DNA of 64,000 nucleotides, taken from Ascaris suum. Its lineage: Eukaryota; Nematoda; Chromadorea; Rhabditida; Ascarididae. The notes beneath the pieces are model-generated. The model was given only the letters and a program-made list of their open reading frames with translations. It was not told where the DNA came from and ran no database searches. Below are positions 48,401 through 64,000 of this stretch, piece by piece. The stretch is taken from the NCBI GenBank assembly GCA_013433145.1, contig CM024186.1, forward strand, positions 2,670,001-2,734,000, given 5' to 3'. The translations under genes and the position numbers were made by a program. The stretch's first letter is position 1, and each line of letters opens with the position of its first letter.

Positions 48401-50129
48401 TCGTTCCCTTTTCTCAAGATTGCTGATGCATTGTTTGATCGAGTTTGAAGAGCTATTTCTATTCTTCTTTCTCTTTCTTTGGACTTGACAAGAAAAAAAT
48501 TTTGGAATTACTAGATTTTTACTCATCCTGGCAGAATCTTTTTTCCTCTGAAGTCCTTTTTACTCCTCCCCTTCTCTTGGATTGGCAAGATCGATATTCC
48601 CATGCCCTTGCTACTAGGAAGTTCTGCCTGATGATCATTGATCAGCGGAAGTAGATCGACGCAGCATGTGATTGTTTGTTTACGGCATAATCACAACAGA
48701 ATGATGCAATCGAACGTATTATCAGTGAATATCTGTTTTTTTTTAAATCAGTAGACATCATTCAGTCAGTGCAATCGTCACTTCCGAAGGGATATCAAAT
48801 TCTTTGACGTCAGTCTAGTGCTTGATCAATTAGCCTCTTCTACTAGACGTTCCACTTCATGATGTTACTTCACTCTCTTGTCGGCTGTAGTGAGCGCTTC
48901 TTTCTGTTATGTAATTTCCTCGCAGTTTTCGAAGTGGTTCCGGTTCTTCGCATTTTTCGTTAAGATGAGCATAGGTTAGACTCATAGTTACTAGCCTCAT
49001 TATCACTTCCAATAGTTTCTCGCTTATTTATTTATTTATTTATTTATTATTTTTCTATATATTGAAATGCGCTAGATATCATTAACATGCCTAAGTTCCC
49101 TCTAACATTAGTGGAATATTGGTAAAGCTAATAGAAGAAAAATCGACTCTTTTTTTTGTTCAAAATAACATCAAGAAATGTCATTCTGTAAGCTATGCAA
49201 ATTATTGGAACTTTTGCTGATTAATTGCAGCAATTTGCATATACGAATGAACGGTTTACTTTAATAGCAACAATTCATCAAACAAGCGTATAAGGTGATT
49301 CGATTATCATGCATTTCGTAAATTTCAATATATGGTGTGGTTCGTAGAAGGACGCGTGGAGTAAACTGTACTGTTTATAGAATGGAAGTGAGGTGGGGTT
49401 GGGGGTGCGGAGGGGGGGGGGTCGTTTGACCGCTACTGAATAAAAGCATTTCATGCAAAATACAGGCGAAGGGGAAAGAAAATTAGGACAAAAGATTTGT
49501 TCGATCGATTGGACTTCAAAATAGCAGCTGCTTCTGGACGCCTCTCAAGAGGTTTCGTTTTGCATGCTGATGAGTCGGTAGACGTTTTAAAATTTAAGAG
49601 AAAGGCGAGAGATTACTATTTTTGTGCAGCTGCAATTCACTTACATTTTATACGATTCTTTATTTCTAGAGTCATTTTTTGCTGTATTTCATCGATGATT
49701 GTATTCGGGATCAGCAATGGCACGAAAGATAAAATTTATCGTCGCGATAATCGTAGAACGAAAATGTTTAATTGCGTAAAATCTAAAGTTTTATCCTGGA
49801 AATAGACCAAATTTTTTGCTCACTGGAAAGCAAAACTATGTTTTAAATTTTTTCGAGGAGAAGAAAGATTTCACGAATCTTTGAATGAAAATTTGCTGTT
49901 TATTAAACTAATGAAGGATTTCATTTATATATGTTTGTTGATAACCTTTCTTTGACCATTTATATGCTATAGATTGATATATAATCAATGCTAGTTTCGT
50001 TTCCATTTCTATTTACATGGCTTAACTTATTTGTCGTTACGTTTACGCAATAAAATTCTATCTATTCGCTATCGCTTGTGATATTTTTTCTTGCTGAAAA
50101 TTTTTTTTGAGTTGAAATAATCGTTTCTA
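45421..50129. other. Intergenic region between the PP1-like and SUGCT-like genes
   Basis: No gene was recognised. It holds the poly-A signal of the gene to the left (AATAAA at 45477-45482), a poly-C run near 46345, a (TTTA)n patch at about 49024-49048, a poly-G run near 49412, and a 102-codon plus-strand open frame (49497-49805) without motif or ATG. A short exon-like stretch at 47936-48126 (acceptor tttgcag, donor gtgagc) encodes a lysine-rich peptide but has no partner. Confidence 0.4.
45477..45482 (+). terminator. Polyadenylation signal of the PP1-like gene
   Basis: A canonical AATAAA lies 57 bases after the stop codon at 45418-45420, a normal distance for a nematode 3' UTR. Confidence 0.65.
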
Positions 50130-50130
50130 G
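50124..50130 (+). promoter_or_regulatory. Probable spliced-leader acceptor of the SUGCT-like gene
   Basis: The sequence tttctag ends at 50130, only three bases before the ATG at 50134. This spacing is typical of trans-spliced nematode messages. A cis intron joining an upstream exon in the same frame (which could add a targeting peptide) is the alternative. Confidence 0.5.
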
Positions 50131-50133
50131 AAA

Positions 50134-50680
50134 ATGTCATTGTCGTCTCCGCTATCAAACGTTCGAATATTGGATTTCTCACGGATTGTATCCGCACCGT
50201 TTGCATCAATGATCCTTGGTGACCTCGGTGCCGAAATATGGAAAATTGAAAGACCAGGTTAAATGTCGTTTTATAGAAATACGCATACAATCATGCTTCA
50301 ACTTATTAGAAAAGCCTTTCGCTGCAATTATTCTTTTTTTTTTTGATTGTAAAATGCAAATTTCATGTGTTTCTATTTGACCGGTTACTGTATTCTAAGG
50401 TCGCGGTGATGAAGTACGTAGCTGGGCGCCTTCATGGACGGCAAGCGGTCAGAGTTGTTATTATGTCTCATTGAATCGAAATAAGAAGAGTATCGCGTTG
50501 AACTTAAAGCATTCGAAAGGACAACAATTGGTTCGTAACAATTATCTCTTTCATTCTAATCGTTGAGTATTTTTTCCTCAAATTTGTGGCTACTCTTTAG
50601 ACATAATTAAAGTGGATTTTCATTTCCTGCTCTCAGTGTTCCTTTCCTGTTCGCATCTTTACATGAATCTTTGAGTGAGG

Positions 50681-50740
<60 letters not shown>

Positions 50741-53700
50741 TGGAGTAAATACGCAGCACAAAAGTTATGGGTAAACAGCGCAGGTAGAAATATTTATGAG
50801 CAGAGAGTGAGAGATAAAAAGAATTGATATTTATTACTTTTTATGATATTCTTAAAATTTCACTCACCTCATATTTCATATTTTTTAAATGATATCCTTC
50901 TTTTCCACTTTTTTTCTCTCCTTTTTTTCTCTTCCATATCGTTGTATGTCTTGATATTCTGCTAAATTTTTTTAAAAAATGGTCGTCTATGAAGCGATAA
51001 ACTTGTGAATATTTGTCAAATATTGTCTGGAATTAGTGAAATTAATCAGCATTGAATTTAATGAATTTTTTTTTAATATAGGCATATTAAAAAGTATTTA
51101 ATAGTTGCAATAAAAATATTGCTAATGAAAAATTTGAACGTTTTTTTTTTCTTATTTCATCAATCAACGATTGAATGTTTTTTTTAAAGGCTCGGCAACT
51201 CGCTTCAAAATGTGACGTCCTTATCGAAAATTTTCGACCAGGTACTATGAAAGAATTTGGCCTCGACTATGAAACATTATCGACGGAAAACAAAAAATTA
51301 ATTTATTGCTCTATCACCGGTAAATCATTTATTTATCACTTATCTATGTATGCAACTTTTCACGTTAAAGATCACTGAATAAATCGCTTTTGAATTTCAA
51401 TTGACTATTGGTTCTCGTTAATATCATTAAATGATTATAAATTGAGAAATTCTGTTTAGAAGTGACGTTTTTCGTGAATATATAGAATCTCTTTGAGACG
51501 AATTTAATTTCTCTAATGTTCCATTGGAATGATAAATTGACATGCTGTGCTAATGTTTCCCAAATGTGTCCCGCGTATTTCAACTCATTGACCTGTTGCA
51601 TTAAAGTGTTAAACGTCCTATCATCTATATATAGGTATATATTAGTACCACAATTGAATAAAAAAAAAGAACATAGCGCACTAATAACAAAGGAGAAATT
51701 AACAGGTTCCTTTTGGAGGTTATGTTCTGACATATTAGTTTCGTTGTCATTTTTCTGCATCAAGTTATAGTTCCATCCTGAATTTTTTCGTAGGTCAATT
51801 TTTCTCATCACTTCAATTGAAGAAGTTTACTATACTTCATCTAGACACAATATATTTTGCAATAATAAAATTGAATGTAGCGCTGTTAACTTTCGTTGGC
51901 AAAAGTTTGCATTAAAGGTTATGGACCCGATGGACCGTATGCGACACGTGCTGCATATGATATAAATGTAGAAGCAATTGGTGGCTTTATGGATGTTACC
52001 GGTCCGAACGATGGTCAACCATGTATGGCTGGATCTGATGTTATTGCTATGATTACAGGTATCTGTCTTTATATCTGAGTGTTCATTCTGAATTTCTGCT
52101 AGAACAGTTAAACAATTAAGAGGCATTGATTGTTTGAAAGTTTTTTTTATCGGATCGTTGCCTAACAAAACATTGAAAAAATTTGATGTTATCGTGCGAC
52201 TTTCACGTAATATTAATTTTCGCTGTTTTATTTTTGATGATAAAACGAGAAAGATTCCCATCAAATCGGCCAACATATCATAGTTTACTATGGATTTTTC
52301 GAAAGTCTACTTACTGTACCGTTCTTATTTGAATTATATTTACACTCGAAAAAACTTCTTTCCGCATCGGATTTGATAGTTCATAGGAATTGCAAACACT
52401 CATAAATATTAATTGGAAGGGTTTTTGAAAGTTTTATTGTTTGTTTTGAATTATCTTTGAAATAAATAATAAATTGAATTACATATTTGAATTGAATAGC
52501 AAAGAAGTGAATTAATAGAAAGCTGAATTGATGCAATATTTTGTAATATTTGCAATATTGCAATACATATTGCAAACATTTTTTAAAAAATATGTATTCC
52601 GTCGTAGTTTTTTTTTTACTTTCTCTTTTAATTTTATTAATTGCATGATTTATATTGCATAAAATAATATATCATTTTTTTCTATTTATATCATTTCTAT
52701 CAATATCAGTAATATTCATATCGTTTTTTTTTCCTGAATTTTCTTTTATTTTATATCACAATAAATTTTAATAACGTAAAAAAATTATAATGTTTAAAGT
52801 TTTTCGAGATAAATTTATTATCACTGTGTGAAAATTTTTTATACTTCTAGATCACCATAAGAATTTTTTGCTCATTGAAAAATTTTCTTTCAATATGAGA
52901 TGAAAACATTATTTATAAGGGTGAAATCTCTTTTTTTATTATTAATCGATATTTTCTATAATTTTTAATGCTTATAACTTGTACATTTCTTATATTCTTA
53001 TTTGATAACGTTTCATTTGAGTGAAAAATCGAAAAAGCAAAAAGAAAAAAAAAACAACTGAAATGAATGGAAAATATTTTCCCAGAGTAATGAGTTAATC
53101 CGAATAAAGAGAAATAAAAGAAAAAAAAAACGAATGATCATTGAAAAGAGTTAGAGATTATTTAAAGTAAGAGGATAATTTGATAAGAGTGCCATCTGAT
53201 AACATCAAAAAAAATTTAGCGTTTATTTTTGAATAATGCTCCTCTCTCGATCTTAGCCTCTTAAATGGTCGTATTTTGATAAATTGGAACTGTGCCTCTT
53301 CCTTTTTGAAAGGAAACATTAGAGACTTGAGGTCTCTCTCTTTGTGATTCTAAAATAATTGAATTTATCTCATAATTATAAGACTTATTTATAATTTTTA
53401 GGTCTTTATGCGCATGGTGCTATATTAGCAGCATTACTTCAAAGGACAACAACTGGAAAAGGGCAAAAAATCGATTGTAATTTACTTTCTACACAGGTTT
53501 AGTGTTTACCTTAATGTTAATTAATTATTGATAGAATTGAAAAATATATTTTACGATGAATTTAACGGTATTTAATATTTCGCAAAAATTTTCCATCTAT
53601 CAATTTTTATGTTCTATTGATAAGTTTTCAATTACTTTGATTTTTTTCAATTACTTTGATTTTTTCAATTACTTTGATTTTTTCAATTACTTTGATTTTT

Positions 53701-54250
53701 TCAATTGTAATCGATTTAATAAAAATGATAGCGTACAATTCATGGCGTATAGAACAATATCTTTATTCAATAAAAATTTATTTGAAGTAGTGGCTAATAC
53801 TGATGTAAAATTTAATTTCGTAGTAAGTTTTCTCTCTTACATTACTCAATGTTATATCTCAATAACTTGCTCTATCAAATTGAATAGCACTATATTTAAT
53901 TGTTACATTCATGAAATAATGGTACTAAATTTGTGTTAATTGAATTTCAGATAGCCGCTTTAATGAACGTAGGAAGTAATTATTTGAATGCCGGTGTTGA
54001 GGGTCGTCGATGGGGTACTCAACATGAAAGTGTTGTACCATATCAAGCATTCAAAACGAAGGATGGACGGTATTTTACCGTTGGAGCCGCTAATGATGAG
54101 CAGTTCAAAAAGGTATTTTATTCTAACTTCGCTCGACTCTTATTCTTTTCTAGTAAAAGAGTATCCTGCCAATAAATAACCGTATTAAAAATAAAAAAGT
54201 TGAAAAATATTTTGGGTCTTTGCTTTTGATATGATGCCAAATTTTGCTTT

Positions 54251-54310
<60 letters not shown>

Positions 54311-56111
54311 GCAATATTTGTTTGTTTATTTATTCACTTACTTATTTGACTATTTATTCATTTATCATTTATTTAAGTTTATTTACTTTCAAAGTTGCAC
54401 TAACACAGCAATATATAATGCGATTAATTTTCAGTTGTGTAAATTAATCGGACTTCCAAAATTGCCGAATAAAGAAGAATATGCAACGAATGCGAATCGA
54501 GTTAAAAATCGAGAATCTCTAATTGAAGCTATCAGCAAAAGGTACTAGAATAATAACTTGAATTTAAAAAATTGTAAGATCGAAAAAAAATGTTACACTT
54601 TGCAAATGAGTATTTTCTGATAATATATTTTTAATTGTATTTAATTCCTTGGAAGTTAAGTCTATATGAAAGTGCTCTTCTAGAAATTTCATATTGAAAT
54701 AGAGTATTATGGTGTATAGGTTATACGGTTAAGAAATTTCATATCGTTTATAACTAGATGCAATTGTTTTTCGACTTTTTAGGTAGTAGTTTAAATAGAA
54801 CTCTACAGACGGAGGATTTTTCCCGTGAAATTTTCAATAATCCCGCTATAAATGTCAACTGTTTATATAAAGAAAACGATAGATGACTTTAATGTACCGA
54901 CAAGTTTTGCAATATCTATAATTTGATCTTTTTTGGACAGTTTTCCCCTTTTCAGGTTTTTGAAACGAGACTTGAAATATTGGGAGAGTACCTTCAACGA
55001 TCCATCATTACCATGTGGACCGGTCAACACAGTTGCAGAAGCATTCGCACATCCTCAGGTGTTGATTTTAATTGAATGCACACAAAGCTCGCTATTTCAT
55101 CATTACTCGTTACAGACAGCCTAATTGATAGCCTTAAATTCGACCTATCCTTGATTTCGAGAATATTTCCGTTAATTTTCGCTCTCAATAGCCTCCGGAA
55201 AGGTGTGTTTTTAATTTAAAACTTAATATAAGCGTTGCAGTTATTAGCTGTAAGTGGAGAGTTATAGCAGTAAAATTATGCCTAATCATTCTTCAAGAAA
55301 AGCACTTTTATCTTTCTTACCCCAACTTATTTAATAATATATGAGAACGCATTGATTACTCTATATTCTATATATTCTTTTACGCAGTAAATAAAAGCTT
55401 ATTAAAATAGTGATACACTATTTCTACATGTGTTCACAGTTACTTAATACAGCAAATTGAATTATTCAAATGCATTCTTTTCTGAAATTTTTAAGTATAT
55501 TAAGCATAAGTACTAAGAGTAGCCTGTTGAAGTTTATATATTTATAGGTGAGGCACCTCGGTATCGTTCAAGAGCTTTATCATCCACAAACCGGTGCGAT
55601 AAAGGTTACAGGTTCGTTAAGCTTTGGATTTCTAGTTATTGTCTTTTAGAAGAAAAAACACAAAAACAGAAAAAAAAAACACTGCTCATTATACAGTTTC
55701 GTTGGTTATCATAATTTAATTTGAATTTTTTTTCCATGTATAATATTATGAAAAGAGGTGGATTGAAATGACAAACAACATCTCATGGATCATATTGCAT
55801 CAAGAAGATGCTTTTCGAAAAACAAAGAGGTATCCCAAAGGTTGAATGATAGAAACGTGAGGGAGAGAGGGGAAGAGGAGACGGGTACAATAGAGCCTGA
55901 ATGCCTTCCAATTTTTGATGTGAATGTTGTTATAGGTCCAGCAGTGCAATATAGTGAAGCGGCGAATCGTATTCGAAGTCCACCACCAATGCTTGGTGAA
56001 CATACAAAAGAAGTGCTAAGCAATGTGTTGAATATCTCTGAAGAGGAATTAAAACACTTAAAAGAAAATAAAGCAATCGATTTCGCGGAGAAGAAAGAAA
56101 ATAATATTTGA
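50134..56111 (+). CDS. Family III CoA-transferase, SUGCT-like (succinyl-CoA:glutarate CoA-transferase)
   Basis: Exons: 50134-50257, 50400-50530, 51190-51319, 51918-52058, 53402-53496, 53951-54112, 54435-54541, 54956-55058, 55548-55611 and 55936-56111 (TGA). All phases agree and give 410 residues. The protein follows CaiB/BaiF family members, and human SUGCT in particular, from end to end: [116 protein letters not shown] and [11 protein letters not shown]. Asp169 in GSDVIA aligns with the aspartate that forms the acyl-enzyme anhydride in this family. SUGCT moves CoA from succinyl-CoA to glutarate in mitochondria; the exact substrate here is inferred. No mitochondrial presequence precedes the domain. 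Other family members (AMACR, formyl-CoA transferase) match less well. Confidence 0.93.
50684..50737. repeat. (GA)n microsatellite
   Basis: About 26 GA units lie in the intron between exons 50400-50530 and 51190-51319 of the SUGCT-like gene. Confidence 0.97.
53628..53703. repeat. 18-bp tandem repeat, about four copies
   Basis: The unit tcaattactttgattttt is repeated head to tail about four times, the first copy with two extra t. It lies in the intron between exons 53402-53496 and 53951-54112. Confidence 0.9.
54253..54309. repeat. (TA)n microsatellite in a SUGCT-like intron
   Basis: About 28 TA units lie in the intron between exons 53951-54112 and 54435-54541. Confidence 0.97.
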
Positions 56112-58134
56112 ATATGATATTATATTTTATCAATACCATTATAAATTGCTCAAATTTTATGACTTCATTTTTTTTTGGAATTTTTCATTTATGGATTGAA
56201 TTTAATGCTCTTAAAGTTATTGGATAATATTTGTGGAGTTTTATTTATGGATTACTTAGTTTGAATCTTTTATTTATGGATTATATATCAATGCAAAGTC
56301 CACTGAGAGAACATTTTATAATGCGGGTGATATTTTATCAAAATGTTTGGCTTTAGACGAATTTGAACACTCGTCGTTTATGTGACTTTTGTGCTTCTTG
56401 CTTTATCAATTTGATGATCATTTGTTTAGTATTGAATTTATTATTGATGAGATTAATCATCGACTACACAATGCCAAATACGAAAAACTTAATCTCTTTA
56501 TGCTCTTTTATTTTTGCTAATGAGATTCTAAAATTGCTGAGTTATTTTCAACAAAAAAAGTGAAAGAAAATGTGTTTAATTTTCTTGTTTTCTTTTTTGA
56601 AATCGTTTAATTTTTATCGAATGTATAAATTTGCTATTGAATTATTGTTGTCGAATCGAAATGAAAGCAACGAATACGATGGGTAATTTTTATTGTTCAC
56701 TCGATCTTTCACATTTGAATTTAAAGCGTTGAATAAATCGACCTATATTCCGATAAATTTGCAAAATTTCAAATGCGGCGGTCGGGTTTTATATTTTATG
56801 ATTAAATAACAGAGGAATTTATTTAGAGTGTTTTCTTAAATGCGCCAAATTCGAGTGTAAATGTAAAATTCGAACATTTTGGACAGGTCGAACAATAAAG
56901 GCTGCCAATATGATGTACATATGTATAATTGCATTTTCTTCCCCCCCCCCCCCCACCACCTTTGCCCCCCATGTAAGCATCTCTTTGAAGTTTTTCCCAT
57001 TCAGAAATCGTCTATTTTGAAGACACAAATGAAGCGACTTTCCAACGTAGATCATTGCAAAAATTCGGGTAATCGCTTGTTATGCTATCAACTTTACAAC
57101 AATTTCTTTAGTTTGCATTTAATTGCAAAATATGCTAAACTTTTTCCCTCGTTCGATTCGTTTAGATTCAATTCGGATAAAAATCGAAAATTTCCCATAA
57201 AAATTACGTTATTTATTTTAAAGAGAGTTGAATGATAGAGAGGATTCTCATATTAGTCGATATTTCATCATTATTTTTCTTCCCCTAATTGTTTATCTTT
57301 CTATATTACTCGTGTACTATTGTTCATTCTTAGATGTATAAATCATAAAACGTTGAATGTTTGTCCATTTATTTTAAATATAATTTTTTCTACTCGTCCT
57401 ATCATGTGTTAGTTGCATTTGTGGTTTTGAAATTACAAAAAAAAGAGAGAGAGAGAAACAAATTGAGGAAGAAATTTTTGATGACAAAAGGAATATGAGT
57501 GCAACCAATATTGTTCGAGATTCTCAGCTAATCAAAAAACAATCTAATTCTGAGCTAGATGGAGATCATCACCCACTCATCTAAGTAACTTCAGCGCTCT
57601 ATCACGATAATATGCAATAATGAGAGAACCGAAATTTCGGGATGATATCAGCATATCATAAAATATATTTGTTGTTATGAATATTGCCAATCGAAGCACC
57701 TAGTTTCAGGTGGTTTTTGATTAGATGGCTAATCAACTGATCAGTTTATCATTTGATCAGATAAGTTATTTTCTTACTAGTTCATCAGAATAGAGGAGAG
57801 GGATGCTCGACTGTCAAAATGTAACAACTTAAGGGATTCGTCAAATATAGCAAAGATTAGTTTCCGATAAGGATGAGTTGAAATTTAGCTAGAAATTTTT
57901 CCCCGTTGAAATTTGCTTCCTCTCGAGAACTTTTTCTTCTTCAATAATTGGTCATAAGTGGTCGAAATACAACAAAAATTGTTATTTGCTAGCAAAGTTC
58001 TTATTGCGCGCATCAATCAATAGTTATCGTTTAAAAAAAAACTACTAAATTTGCACGAATGATTTTCTCTTTCTTGCATAAATGAGTATGGCCGAAAATA
58101 GAATAAAAAAATAAGTCACAATTGAAAATCCAAC
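56112..58134. other. Convergent intergenic region
   Basis: This is the space between the stop codons of the plus-strand SUGCT-like gene and the minus-strand synthetase. It holds 3' UTR sequence of both. AATAAA occurs at 56732-56737 on the plus strand, rather far from the stop. A poly-C run lies near 56941. The 118-codon open frame at 56879-57235 crosses the poly-C run and has no motif, so I do not call it a gene. Confidence 0.5.

Positions 58135-64000
<5,866 letters not shown>

Noticed and set aside
49497..49805. 102-codon plus-strand frame upstream of the SUGCT-like gene
   Set aside because: It lacks an ATG start and any motif, and no splice link to the gene downstream was found.
55785..55935. 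Apparent N-terminal extension of the last SUGCT-like exon starting at MDHIASRR
   Set aside because: The phase and the family alignment place the exon start at 55936, right after gttatag; the upstream frame is intronic.
56879..57235. 118-codon frame across a poly-C run
   Set aside because: It contains a proline run from the poly-C tract, has no motif, and lies between two convergent 3' ends.

Overview
This is AT-rich eukaryotic DNA with short spliced exons and small-to-medium introns. The window most likely comes from a nematode. The reasons are 3' splice sites that read like worm acceptors (tttcag, tttgcag, with many taag variants), two start codons that sit directly behind isolated acceptor-like tttcag/ttctag sites as expected for spliced-leader trans-splicing, and animal-type protein families. 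A filarial or spirurid-like worm is a guess from composition only. No bacterial, viral or organellar gene, tRNA, rRNA or CRISPR array was recognised.

The left 24 kb holds no gene I can name. It contains AT-rich sequence, a long (TA)n array, hairpins, a diverged direct repeat, a GC-rich island near 14.3 kb, and two minus-strand stretches (15238-15387 and 16868-16978) that look like terminal exons of an unknown gene.

Four protein genes were reconstructed by joining exons at compatible splice phases. (1) 26236-35441, plus strand, with a likely first exon at 24542-24623: an RCC1-repeat plus BTB protein of the RCBTB1/2 family, with one GC-AG intron. (2) 39235-45420, plus: a 602-residue protein with a PP1-like phosphatase domain that has lost several metal ligands and the catalytic histidine, so it is probably a pseudophosphatase; it carries a long C-terminal extension. 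(3) 50134-56111, plus: a 410-residue CaiB/BaiF family III CoA-transferase closest to SUGCT (succinyl-CoA:glutarate CoA-transferase). (4) 58135-64000, minus, running off the right edge: the C-terminal two thirds of an AMP-binding acyl-CoA synthetase of the 4-coumarate-CoA-ligase/luciferase type. Genes 3 and 4 are convergent and both handle acyl-CoA chemistry, but the 2 kb gap and opposite strands give no evidence of co-regulation. The 3.8-4.7 kb gaps between the plus-strand genes argue against a nematode-type operon.

Introns carry three of the four very long (TA)n arrays, a (GA)n array, a 28-bp tandem duplication and a 28-bp perfect palindrome. All gene models were made by eye; no alignment or database search was run.
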